DNA of 34,044 nt from Allochromatium palmeri. Lineage in GTDB: Bacteria > Pseudomonadota > Gammaproteobacteria > Chromatiales > Chromatiaceae. Made by a program: the position numbers and the translations under genes. The stretch spans positions 1 through 34,044 of the forward strand of contig NZ_WNKT01000044.1 of NCBI RefSeq assembly GCF_009720725.1. The letters run 5' to 3'. Below the pieces are notes generated by a model. That model was not told the origin of the DNA, did not search any database, and saw only the letters and a list, made by a program, of their open reading frames with translations. Every line of letters starts with the position of its first letter. Positions within the stretch are counted from its first letter, which is position 1. This document shows positions 14,928-23,370 of the stretch, one piece after another.

Positions 14928-15989
14928 TCACGTCAGGCGGCTGAGCAGATAGTAGACCGCCCCCGCCGCGCCCATCCCGAGCAGCGCGGCCAGCACGATG
15001 AGACCATAGACCGGCCCCATGGCTGGCAGTCGTTCTTCCAGTGACTGAATGGACTGCTGCGCGGTGGCGAGGGCGGCATCTACGACCTCCTTGGACTCGC
15101 GCCGCGCCATGCCCACCGCTTTGCGCGCGATCTCGTCGGCGTCCGAGCGCTCATGATCTTCGCTCACCGCCGCTTGGGCCAGGGTCTCGCTGAGACGCTT
15201 GTCGACCCAGTCCTGGATGTGGGTGCGCTCGGTCTGGATGGCACGCTTGATGAGATCCGGCAGGGTCTCGGTAGCCAGGCGCGTCGAGATTGCCTGGAGA
15301 TCAGCCATGGTCGGCTGGGGTGCCGCCGACTGTCTGGCCGAGTGCTCGTTGGCCTGGCGCTCTTCGATCAAACGCGCGGACTCATTGAGTACGGTCTCGT
15401 TGAGTTCACGCCTCAGCTCATCGAGCATCGGCGAGAGCAGGCGGGGCAGACGCTCTTCCAGACGCAATTCGAACAGCCTGATGATCGCCTCTTCCGACAA
15501 TCCCGGCGATACGACCGGTGGTGCAGCGGGTGTGGTCGGCGGCGTTTCGGCTGGCTTGGGTTCGACGGGTGCACTGGCGGCGGGCTTGCCGGCGGCTGGT
15601 GCCGGCGCCTTCGCCGTGATGGACGCAAGTTCGGTCTGCAATCGACCCATCATCTCGGGCAGCAGCTCGGGCGCGGCCGATTTAGGCAGAATGCCGAAGA
15701 CGCCCTTCTTCTGGGCGGTGGCGACAAATTCGGGCTCTTCGTGCGAGGTGCACATGATGATCGGAATGGCCGCCGTGCGCGGATCTTCGCGGATCACTTC
15801 CAGCGCCTCGAAGCCGTTGAGCCCCGGCATCATGTGATCCATGAGGATGGCGTCGGGCAACTCGCCCTTGAGCTTTTCAAAAGCCGCTTCGGCCGATTCG
15901 GCCATGTCGACTTCGACGCCCTGTTTCTGGAGTTGGAGCCTGAGCGCATAACGCGCCGATTTGGAGTCGTCGACCAGGAGTATCTTCAT
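14928..15989 (-). CDS. Response regulator with coiled/helical tail and C-terminal membrane anchor
   Basis: A 353-residue protein. Residues 1-122 are a receiver domain: acidic pair D7/D8 in LLVDDSKSARYALR, phospho-acceptor D51 in ILMDHMMPGLNG, CTS near 83 and conserved Lys in LPKSA. A Pro/Ala-rich linker (about 128-165) leads to a long helical region (about 168-310) and then one strong hydrophobic segment (about 327-350) just before the stop. There is no DNA-binding or enzymatic output domain, so it is a receiver on a membrane stalk, perhaps acting by dimerisation or by recruiting partners to the membrane. I start at 15989 because MKILLVDDS is the standard receiver start. Confidence 0.85.
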   Translation of the reverse strand: MKILLVDDSKSARYALRLQLQKQGVEVDMAESAEAAFEKLKGELPDAILMDHMMPGLNGFEALEVIREDPRTAAIPIIMCTSHEEPEFVATAQKKGVFGILPKSAAPELLPEMMGRLQTELASITAKAPAPAAGKPAASAPVEPKPAETPPTTPAAPPVVSPGLSEEAIIRLFELRLEERLPRLLSPMLDELRRELNETVLNESARLIEERQANEHSARQSAAPQPTMADLQAISTRLATETLPDLIKRAIQTERTHIQDWVDKRLSETLAQAAVSEDHERSDADEIARKAVGMARRESKEVVDAALATAQQSIQSLEERLPAMGPVYGLIVLAALLGMGAAGAVYYLLSRLT

Positions 15990-16099
15990 TGGGCCATCGT
16001 TTCCATGATCAGATGAACGGGTTGACGCGAACCCAGCTAACCCAAAACGGTTTATCGCTGAGTCAAACCACGCCGCGCGCGCAATAGGATAACCAAACC

Positions 16100-16786
16100 A
16101 TGCCCGATACCAGCCTCGACTTCCAGTCTTTCGCTTCAGCCGAGCAGATCGCCGAGACGACGGCCCGCCGGCTGCTCGATGCCGCCGAGCGCGCCATCGC
16201 TGAGCGCGGGCGCTTTCAGCTCGTCCTGGCCGGCGGGCGTACCCCGCTGGCGGCCTATCGCCGGCTCGTCGACCAGCCGGCGGACTGGGCGCGCTGGCAC
16301 ATTTTCTTCGGCGACGAGCGCTGTCTGCCGGCGGATGATCCTGAGCGCAACAGTCTGGCCGCGCGCGAGGTCTGGCTCGACCGGGTACCGATTCCGCCGG
16401 ACAATATCCATCCCATCCCCGCCGAACTCGGCGCCGAGACGGCCGCCGCACGCTATGCCGAGCTGATCCGCGACCGGCGCCCCTTCGATCTCGTGTTGCT
16501 GGGACTCGGTGAAGATGGGCACACCGCGAGCCTCTTTCCAGGCCATCCAATTCAGGAGGCGGCCCTGGTGATTCCGGTCTACGGCGCGCCTAAGCCACCG
16601 GCCGAGCGCGTCTCCCTGACACCTCTGGCCCTGGGATCGAGTCGTGCTATTTTGATCCTGGTCACGGGTCGAGGCAAGCACGAAGCCTTGGCGCGCTGGC
16701 GCGCGGGGGCCGATCTGCCTGTCTCCAGGATCATCTCCGCCGGCCGTCTGGAGGTGCTGATGGATGCCGAGGCGGCGGACGGCTGA
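16100..16786 (+). CDS. pgl: 6-phosphogluconolactonase
   Basis: A 228-residue protein hydrolysing 6-phosphogluconolactone in the oxidative pentose phosphate pathway (cytoplasm). Family motifs are clear: LVLAGGRTPLAAYRRL (41-56), IFFGDERCLPADDPERNS (68-85), and GLGEDGHTASLFPGHP (136-151). Length fits the DevB/NagB-like group. AGGA lies about ten bases before the ATG. No zwf or gnd gene is adjacent; the gene is divergent from the response regulator and convergent with the uracil-DNA-glycosylase-like gene, 12 bases between stops. Confidence 0.95.
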   Translation: MPDTSLDFQSFASAEQIAETTARRLLDAAERAIAERGRFQLVLAGGRTPLAAYRRLVDQPADWARWHIFFGDERCLPADDPERNSLAAREVWLDRVPIPPDNIHPIPAELGAETAAARYAELIRDRRPFDLVLLGLGEDGHTASLFPGHPIQEAALVIPVYGAPKPPAERVSLTPLALGSSRAILILVTGRGKHEALARWRAGADLPVSRIISAGRLEVLMDAEAADG

Positions 16787-16798
16787 TCTTACATCGGG

Positions 16799-17473
16799 CT
16801 AAGCGCACGGGATCGGGTCCGATTCGGCGTCCAGCACCGCGTGCCAGGCCGGATGCGCGGCGATCAGGTCGAGTGCCTGGGCCAGGAGCGTGCGTCCCGG
16901 CTCCATCTTAAACCAGGTCGAGGCGCCGGACGGATGCGGCAGCGGGATGACATCGGCCTCCCAGCCCTCGGGCGAGCGATAGGTCCATTGGTGGCCGATG
17001 ACGTCGTTCAGACGCGACACCGGCATGAGTTGCGCGATGGCGAGCTTGCCGACCGGCAGCAGCAGGCGCGGACGCAACAGTTCCAGCTCGCCGCGCCACC
17101 AGTGCTCGCAGCGAGCCACCTCGTCACGATCCGGCACCCGGTCGCCGCCCTTGGGATTCTTGCCCGGAAAGCAGCGACAGACGGCGCTCATCAGGATGCG
17201 CGCGCGAAAGGCAGTCTCGTCGAGTCCGAGCGGGGCGAACCAGTTGAACAGCGTCTTGCCGGCGGTCCAGCAGAAGGGCTTGAGTTGTTCGATCTCGCGC
17301 GTGCCGGGCGCCTGCCCGATCAGCATCACGGGCGACAGCACCGATTCGCTGTGGACCGCCGGCCCATACATCTTGGGGCAGCGGCGGCAGGTCTCCAATT
17401 CGGCGTGCAGGGCGAGCAGCGCGGCTTGGCGCGTGTCGCGTTCAATCGTCGTGTTCGGTAATTCAGTGGTCAT
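16799..17473 (-). CDS. Uracil-DNA glycosylase superfamily protein (Fe-S, family 4/5-like)
   Basis: A 224-residue protein of the iron-sulfur UDG group. Likely cluster ligands are C29 and C32 (CRRC), one of C99/C101 and C122. Motif 1 reads GQAPGTREIE (53-62), close to the family-4 GEAPG element. Motif 2 is HPSGAS (180-185), closer to SMUG1/MUG-type loops than to the HPAAAL of family 4. It would remove uracil or another damaged base from DNA, but the mixed motifs make substrate uncertain. I choose the start at 17473 since the preceding frame is unrelated and the family begins shortly before the first Cys pair. Confidence 0.8.
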   Translation of the reverse strand: MTTELPNTTIERDTRQAALLALHAELETCRRCPKMYGPAVHSESVLSPVMLIGQAPGTREIEQLKPFCWTAGKTLFNWFAPLGLDETAFRARILMSAVCRCFPGKNPKGGDRVPDRDEVARCEHWWRGELELLRPRLLLPVGKLAIAQLMPVSRLNDVIGHQWTYRSPEGWEADVIPLPHPSGASTWFKMEPGRTLLAQALDLIAAHPAWHAVLDAESDPIPCA

Positions 17474-17668
17474 CGTATGATTGGGCGTCTCGCGTGAGAT
17501 TCGTTCCGGTCGCTCCGGCGTTTGAAGTGCGGGCGTTTCGGTCGCTATTTTGGGCGCCGTATGACGAAACCGCCATCGCGTTCCGCCGGTGGACCGACCG
17601 GGGTGCTGGAGTCGGCGGGTCGGTTGCGCGAATATACCCAGGTTTCGATCCATTGCCGGAGGCGTCCC

Positions 17669-18220
17669 ATGGAAGCACTGAAACTCAACACGATCGACGA
17701 TCTGCTCCTGTCCCCGGAAGAGCGGATGGAACTGATCGGCGGAGACATCGTGCGTCGGCCGATGGCACGCATTGCCCACGGCGTCGCACAGGGCAACCTG
17801 CGCGGCGAACTGTATCCATTCGGCGGCCGCGATGGACACGGCGGCGGCTGGTGGTTCGCCACAGAGGTCAGCGTCGCCTACGAGGTCCACGAGTGCCCAT
17901 CGCATGATCTGGCCGGCTGGCGTCGGGAGCGTCTGCCCAGGCTACCCAGCGGCGTCATCGATCTGCCGCCGGATTGGGTCTGCGAGATCGTCTCGCCCGG
18001 ACATGAGAAGAAAGACACCCTGGTGCTGCCGCTGCTGCTCAAGCGACATCGCACGCCCGATTACTGGCTGATCTGGCCCGAGGAACGGCGGCTGATCGCC
18101 TACCGACTCATCGATGGCGACTGGCGCGAGATCGCGACGCTCGAAGGGAGCGGACGCGCCCCCATCCCGCCCTTCGAGGCCATCGAACTGGATCTGGATG
18201 CCCTGCTCGGCACGAGCTGA
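17669..18220 (+). CDS. Uma2-family PD-(D/E)XK nuclease-fold protein
   Basis: A 183-residue protein of the Uma2/DUF820 family, a restriction-endonuclease-like fold widespread in multicopy form in cyanobacteria and purple bacteria. Visible are RMELIGGDIVRRPMARIAHG (19-38), acidic D at SHDLAGWRRE (77-86), CEIVSPGHEKKD (103-114), and the closing YWLIWPEERRLIAYRL. Catalytic-type residues appear intact. The biological role is unknown; nuclease activity is inferred from fold. GGAGG sits about eight bases before the ATG. It is a single gene, followed after 63 bases by the diguanylate cyclase gene on the same strand. Confidence 0.85.
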   Translation: MEALKLNTIDDLLLSPEERMELIGGDIVRRPMARIAHGVAQGNLRGELYPFGGRDGHGGGWWFATEVSVAYEVHECPSHDLAGWRRERLPRLPSGVIDLPPDWVCEIVSPGHEKKDTLVLPLLLKRHRTPDYWLIWPEERRLIAYRLIDGDWREIATLEGSGRAPIPPFEAIELDLDALLGTS

Positions 18221-18283
18221 GTGGCGCGGGAGGGACGGCGAAACAGGCTCAGGCGTTCCCATCCGTCACCGAGGACAGCACGC

Positions 18284-20374
18284 ATGTTGATTCGCTGTGA
18301 AATTTCGGCTTGTGTGCGTTCGATGTGGTACGGCTTTCTATTCGTCTGCACGCTGGCCCAGGCCGGCGAACCGGCCCAGGCACTGGAGACCGTCAGCCTT
18401 CAGCTCAAGTGGAGCCATGCCTTTCAGTTCGCCGGCTATTACGCCGCCCTGGAACAGGGCTACTACCGCGATGCTGGCCTGAACGTGCGTTTGCTGGAAG
18501 CCGGTCCCGGCATCGATGCGCTGGAATCCGTGCTGTCCGGCAAGGCCCAGTATGGCGTCGGCACCAGTAGTCTCTTGCTGGCGCGTGCCGCCGGGCAGCC
18601 GGTCGTGGTGCTGGCGGTGGTGTTTCAGCATTCGCCGCTGGTGCTGGTAGCGCGTCAGGATCTCGCCACTCTGGGCACCCAGGGTATCCACGACCTGGTT
18701 GGCAAGCGGGTGATGATCGAGCCACAGTCCGACGAACTGATCGCCTATCTGAAGCAGGAAGGCATCGGCCTCGACCGACTCGTTCAGGTGCCCCACAGTT
18801 TCGAGCCACAGGATTTGATCGCGGGGCAGATCGATGCCATGTCGGCCTATGTCACCAACGAGCCGTACTATCTCGAAGCTTCCGGCCTTTCCTATCAGAC
18901 CTACACCCCTCGCAGTGTCGGCATCGATTTCTACGGCGACAATCTGTTCACCACTGAGGAGGAACTGAAGCATCATCCGCAGCGGGTGCGCGCCTTCCGC
19001 GAGGCCAGTCTGCGTGGCTGGCAGTATGCGATGGAGCATCCCGAGGAGATCGCCGACCTCATCCTCGCCAAGTATTCAAAACAGCATCCGCGCGACTTCT
19101 ATCTGTTCGAGGCCGAGCGCATGGTGCCGCTGCTACGCACCGACCTGATCGAAGTCGGCTACATGAACCGGGGTCGCTGGCGCCATATCGCTGCGACCTA
19201 TGCCGATCTGGGCCTGCTGCCCCGGAACTATGTGTTCGACGGTTTTTTGTACGAGCCGGACAGCCATCCCGACCTGACCAGGCTGTACATCGCCCTGGCC
19301 CTGCTGATGCTTGTGAGCGCCCTCGCCCTCTATATCCATCGCGCCAATCGCCGTCTCGCCCTCGCCCTTGACGCGAAGTCGCGCAGCGAGGAACGCCATC
19401 GGGTGATTTTCCAGACCACGGCCTCGGCGGGGGTCGTCTGGCGCGAGGGCTTCATCGTCACCGACTGGAATCGCCAGGCCGAAGCCCTGTTCGGCTGGCG
19501 GCGCGAGGAGGTGCTCGGTCGCCGCTTCGTGGAGTTCCTGCTGCCAGAGTCCGAGCGGGAGCGTCTGACGCCGCGATTCGGGCACATGGTTCGGGAAAAC
19601 GTTCTGCCGCAAGGCGTCAACGATAATCTGACCCGCGACGGTCATGTGATCACCTGCGAGTGGTTCAACGCCTGGCTGCCTGAGCGTCCGGGTGAGCCGC
19701 GCGAGGTGGTGTCGCTGGCCAATGACATCAGCGAGCGCCGGCGGCTGGAGGAGGAGATCCGCCAGTTGGCTTTCTTTGATCCGCTCACGCGCTTGCCCAA
19801 CCGGCGTTTGCTATTCGACCGCCTCGGTCGCGTGCTGGCTACGTTGCGGCGCGATGGCGGTCATGGCGCGCTGCTGTTCCTCGATCTCGACAACTTCAAG
19901 CCGCTCAACGATCGCTATGGTCATGCGGTCGGCGATCTGTTGCTCGTCGAGGTGGCGCAGCGTCTCGGTGAGTGTGTCCGTCATATGGATACGGTCGCAC
20001 GCTTCGGCGGTGACGAATTCGTCGTGCTGCTGGGCAATCTGGACGACGATCAGGCACTGGCACAGGATCACGCGAAACGCATCGCGCGCAAGATCCTCGA
20101 TCGGGTGGGTGAACCCTATCGGCTGGCGCGTGCGGATGTCGAGACAGCGATCGAGCACCACTGCACGGCCAGTATCGGCCTGGCGTTGTTTGATGCAGCG
20201 GCGGATGAGGAAGACATCCTGCGGCGTGCTGACACGGCGATGTATAAGGCCAAGGGCGCAGGACGCAACCGGATCGTGGTCGATAGCGGTTCACCCGGCG
20301 AAGCGTTGGACCGAGACGCCGCGAGCCATGTGGATCGTCGCGCTCATCTCAATAGTGGTAACGGCACGAAATGA
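18284..20374 (+). CDS. Membrane diguanylate cyclase with NMT1/THI5-like sensor and PAS domain
   Basis: A 696-residue protein. A hydrophobic N-terminal segment (about 12-27) exports residues about 36-320, a periplasmic-binding-protein domain of the NMT1/THI5 type (LKWSHAFQFAGYYAALEQGY at 41-60). A membrane helix (333-352) is followed by PAS (370-485) and GGDEF (about 490-665). The active-site FGGDEF (574-579) is intact, and the inhibitory RxxD site is present (R566-D569), so it should make c-di-GMP and be product-inhibited. There is no EAL domain. The ligand may be a pyrimidine- or thiamine-like small molecule, a guess from the sensor family. The 3' end overlaps yoeB on the other strand by 26 bases. 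Confidence 0.9.
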   Translation: MLIRCEISACVRSMWYGFLFVCTLAQAGEPAQALETVSLQLKWSHAFQFAGYYAALEQGYYRDAGLNVRLLEAGPGIDALESVLSGKAQYGVGTSSLLLARAAGQPVVVLAVVFQHSPLVLVARQDLATLGTQGIHDLVGKRVMIEPQSDELIAYLKQEGIGLDRLVQVPHSFEPQDLIAGQIDAMSAYVTNEPYYLEASGLSYQTYTPRSVGIDFYGDNLFTTEEELKHHPQRVRAFREASLRGWQYAMEHPEEIADLILAKYSKQHPRDFYLFEAERMVPLLRTDLIEVGYMNRGRWRHIAATYADLGLLPRNYVFDGFLYEPDSHPDLTRLYIALALLMLVSALALYIHRANRRLALALDAKSRSEERHRVIFQTTASAGVVWREGFIVTDWNRQAEALFGWRREEVLGRRFVEFLLPESERERLTPRFGHMVRENVLPQGVNDNLTRDGHVITCEWFNAWLPERPGEPREVVSLANDISERRRLEEEIRQLAFFDPLTRLPNRRLLFDRLGRVLATLRRDGGHGALLFLDLDNFKPLNDRYGHAVGDLLLVEVAQRLGECVRHMDTVARFGGDEFVVLLGNLDDDQALAQDHAKRIARKILDRVGEPYRLARADVETAIEHHCTASIGLALFDAAADEEDILRRADTAMYKAKGAGRNRIVVDSGSPGEALDRDAASHVDRRAHLNSGNGTK

Positions 20375-20609
20375 TTGTCAGGTATCTGTCGTCGACCGCA
20401 TAGACCAATCTGTTGGTGTCGTCGATGCGGCGGGACCAAAATCCGGCGAGGTTTTCGCGCAAAGGCTCGGGTTTGCCGATTCCGGTGAATGGTGTGCGGA
20501 GCGTATCGGTCAGGAGGGCGTTGATGCGCTTCAGCGTCTTGCGATCCTGCGACTGCCAATAGAGATAATCGGCCCAGGCTTCGCCGGTCCAGGCAAGGCG
20601 TCTATCCAT
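20349..20609 (-). CDS. yoeB: YoeB-family mRNA interferase toxin
   Basis: An 86-residue protein nearly textbook YoeB: AWADYLYWQSQDRKTLKRIN near the N-terminus, then GKPEPLRENLAGFWSRRI and the C-terminal CRYHY. Catalytic residues of the family are present (Glu in PEPL, Arg in SRRI, C-terminal His). YoeB cuts mRNA at the ribosomal A site and is neutralised by YefM. Its ATG overlaps the yefM stop by eight bases. Its last 26 bases overlap the end of the diguanylate-cyclase gene on the other strand. Confidence 0.95.
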   Translation of the reverse strand: MDRRLAWTGEAWADYLYWQSQDRKTLKRINALLTDTLRTPFTGIGKPEPLRENLAGFWSRRIDDTNRLVYAVDDRYLTIISCRYHY

Positions 20610-20856
20610 CGATCAATTCGCGTTCCTGGACTTCGCCGGCCTGATATTGCGCGATGGAGCGGGCCAGATGTGCCGCATTGGCCGGCGACCTGAGCAGATG
20701 CACGGTCTCCATCAGGCTATTGAAGTGTGCCAGGGACATCACGACCGCGTCATCGGCATGATGGCGGGTGATCACCGTATAGTCTGCATCGGCGGCGACG
20801 CGATCCAGAACTTCTTTGAGGTGGTTGCGGGCGTCGGAGAACGAGATGGTTTGCAT
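20602..20856 (-). CDS. yefM: YefM/Phd-family antitoxin
   Basis: An 84-residue antitoxin opening with MQTISFSDARNHLKEVLDRV, the Phd/YefM DNA-binding domain, followed by an acidic flexible C-terminus that binds YoeB. I choose the Met at 20856 over the one at 20865, because AGAGG directly abuts the upper ATG but sits nine bases before the lower one. Antitoxin and complex normally repress their own promoter, here in the short gap (about 50 bases) after the methyltransferase gene. Confidence 0.92.
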   Translation of the reverse strand: MQTISFSDARNHLKEVLDRVAADADYTVITRHHADDAVVMSLAHFNSLMETVHLLRSPANAAHLARSIAQYQAGEVQERELIDG

Positions 20857-20907
20857 GTGGGGCATCCTCTGTTCGTTGCGTGTTACGACACTGTGCAGTT
20901 GTAAGGA

Positions 20908-23313
20908 CTAACCGAGCAGAAAACCATGCTCGAACACCTGGGGCCGCAGTTTGCGGCTCAGGGCGTCGTAAGCGGTCTTGAACGGCTCGAAGTCTACGGA
21001 GTCGTTGTCGCTGTTGGCTTCCAGTGCGCGACGGATCTGGTACCAGCCCGCGTCCGGGCGGTTGAGTTTGAATTCGTCGCGGATCTTTTTCTCGAAGCGG
21101 GTGCTGTGATAGCGCGTCCAGAGCGCGCGCCCGGCGTCCATGACGGCCTTGGCTTCCTTGGACAGCTTGAGTTTGTTCAGATAGCCGACCATGAAATCGG
21201 ACTCGAAGCGCCCGGAGGCGCCGACCTCGTTCTCGCTGAAGGGGATGAAGTGGTTGACCAGCGACCAGGTTCGCCCGTTCCACTCCAGACCATCGGTGCC
21301 GGCTGACAGGTTGGAGCCGTTGAACAGCATCCAGATCAGGCAATCGGACTTGAAGGCGGGCGTGAGCGTGGCGCTGGGTTGCAGGAACTGGTCGCGATCA
21401 TTGAGCCAGGTCGGTTTGATGAGCCGACGCACGGCGAAGACGATGGCGGCTTTTTCCAGGTTGTCCGGGGTGACGAAAAAGGCTCCGGCATTCCCGTAGC
21501 CGGAGGACAGCAGCGCCGTTCCGGTCGCGGCATGTTGCAAGTCGTTGCCGAAGCAGATCATGCTCCCGATCGCACCATCGGCCCATTTGTCGCCGCGTAC
21601 ATCCTTGGTGCTGGTGGTGGGCGTGAGGGCATTCTTGAGCGGCAAAGCCTCCTGCCGGTTGGAGCGCGGGCGCACGATCCACTTCGAGAGCGGCGCGCGA
21701 TCCGGTTCGGGGTCGAAGGACTTCTCGCCGCTCGCCGTGCCGTCCTTGTCGAGTACCGTGGTCTGGATCTCCTGGAGCGGCAACGCCTTCGCGGTATCCC
21801 ACACCAGAAAGCCGATCGGAAAATCGCCCTTGAGTCCATCGAAAGCGCGGCTGTGCACCACGAAGCCGCCGAGATAGCCGGCCTGCCACCGCTCACGGAA
21901 GGGCGCGAAATTGGGTGCGTTGACGTACTTGAGCGTGCTGAACATGGCCACCGTCGCCCCCGGCAGCTCGCGCTGGATGCGCACCAGAAACTGCACATAC
22001 AGCTCGCGCGCCGCGTAGCCGAAGCCGTCCATGCTTGCACCGATGCGCGTACTGGCCACACCCTGCTTGGCCTCGGCGTTACGGCCATTGGCGGCGGTCG
22101 TGTTGTCGACGTTCATCGCCTCCGCATAGGGCGGATTGATGAGCACCAGGATCTTCTTCGCCCTCTTCTTCCGCGCCCGCAGATCAGCGATGGCCTCGCG
22201 CAGGGCCGGCGGCGCCTTGTCGGTCAGGCTGTAGTCGATCTCGCCGTCCGCGTTTACATCGTCGTTGAGATAGTCGTACTGAAAGCGCGTCGCCGCCACA
22301 CAGGTCCGGCTGGCCGTCATCACGTCGATATCAGCCTGATCGAGCGTGCTCATGAACAGGTTGCGGTGGTTGGAATGCTTGACCTCCAGATTACCCACGC
22401 CGCAACACATATCCCAGACGAGGTAGTTCTTCTGCCAGTTGCGGCCCAGGATCGCGCCGAGCTGCGCATAGGCTTTGTCGACGATGTGCAGCGGCGTGTA
22501 GAACGCACCCTTGAAACTGCGCTCGTCGAGCGGCAGTAGACTGTCGCGCCGCTCCAGCAGATAGGCGCGATGCGCCTCTTCGGGCGGACGGTGATAGATG
22601 GCCCAAAAGCGTCGATAGCCCTGCTCGCTGGCCAGCTCATAGGTGCGACCATTGAGCAGGAACAGCGGATGGTCGCCCTCGTGCAGCAGCCGCGCCGGCA
22701 GATTGGCCATCGCCGCCTTGGCGCCGTCGTGCATGATGTCGGCAAAGAACAGCAGCGCATAGTCCGACGCGGCCACGCCGTCGAGTTCGCGCCCGATGCT
22801 CTCCACCCATTTGTCGAACACCTGACGCAGATTATCGGGCGTGATGGGCGTGCGGATCAGACGGCCTTCCCGGATCGCCTGCTTGACGGTGGAGATGAAC
22901 GCCTGTTCATGCTCCGCCAGCCGGTAGACCACGAAATGGGTCTCGATGTGTGGCGCGACCTGAGCGGCGAAGGACTTCTCCGCCTTCGAGCCGGACTTGG
23001 GCCAGCGGATCGACTTATCATCCAGGATCGGCAACGCCCTGGCCGTCTCCATGATCGCGGCCTTCTCGCGGTCGATCACAGCCAGAAACGGCGGGATCGG
23101 CTCGCCCTTCTTGCGTGCGTCGCGCACATAGAACAGCAGTTGGGCGAACATCAGGATCGGCGGCGTGGGCGCGTCCTTGGACTCGAACCAGATTTCCTCG
23201 GTTCGGATGTCGATCAGTCCCTTGGTGTAGCGTTTCAGCCCGAGCGCCTTGATATAGGCGTCCTTGACGTCCTCTTCCGATTTGGCGCTAGCCAGTTCCG
23301 CGATCAGACTCAT
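20908..23313 (-). CDS. Adenine-N6 DNA methyltransferase with nuclease-like N-terminus (Type IIG-like)
   Basis: An 801-residue protein. Methyltransferase motifs are GAFYTP (269-274), VWDMCCGVGNLE (299-310, SAM-binding motif I) and INPPY (392-396, catalytic motif IV of N6-adenine enzymes). About 260 residues precede them; within these, DIRTEEIWFESKD (35-47) has the spacing of a PD-(D/E)XK active site, suggesting a fused restriction nuclease. Some 400 C-terminal residues would hold target recognition. I start at 23313 because GAGGT precedes it and the family N-terminus fits. It may be a self-contained restriction-modification enzyme; an orphan methylase is the alternative. It lies 57 bases after glnS and about 50 before yefM-yoeB. 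Confidence 0.8.
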   Translation of the reverse strand: MSLIAELASAKSEEDVKDAYIKALGLKRYTKGLIDIRTEEIWFESKDAPTPPILMFAQLLFYVRDARKKGEPIPPFLAVIDREKAAIMETARALPILDDKSIRWPKSGSKAEKSFAAQVAPHIETHFVVYRLAEHEQAFISTVKQAIREGRLIRTPITPDNLRQVFDKWVESIGRELDGVAASDYALLFFADIMHDGAKAAMANLPARLLHEGDHPLFLLNGRTYELASEQGYRRFWAIYHRPPEEAHRAYLLERRDSLLPLDERSFKGAFYTPLHIVDKAYAQLGAILGRNWQKNYLVWDMCCGVGNLEVKHSNHRNLFMSTLDQADIDVMTASRTCVAATRFQYDYLNDDVNADGEIDYSLTDKAPPALREAIADLRARKKRAKKILVLINPPYAEAMNVDNTTAANGRNAEAKQGVASTRIGASMDGFGYAARELYVQFLVRIQRELPGATVAMFSTLKYVNAPNFAPFRERWQAGYLGGFVVHSRAFDGLKGDFPIGFLVWDTAKALPLQEIQTTVLDKDGTASGEKSFDPEPDRAPLSKWIVRPRSNRQEALPLKNALTPTTSTKDVRGDKWADGAIGSMICFGNDLQHAATGTALLSSGYGNAGAFFVTPDNLEKAAIVFAVRRLIKPTWLNDRDQFLQPSATLTPAFKSDCLIWMLFNGSNLSAGTDGLEWNGRTWSLVNHFIPFSENEVGASGRFESDFMVGYLNKLKLSKEAKAVMDAGRALWTRYHSTRFEKKIRDEFKLNRPDAGWYQIRRALEANSDNDSVDFEPFKTAYDALSRKLRPQVFEHGFLLG

Positions 23314-23370
23314 TCCGCCTACACCTCGGTTTTTAGCGTTCCCTATCGGCCCAAATACCATCCATCAGGA

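Noticed and set aside
21379-22539. Open frame of 386 codons on the plus strand inside the methyltransferase gene
   Set aside because: Antisense shadow of a gene whose SAM and NPPY motifs are on the other strand.
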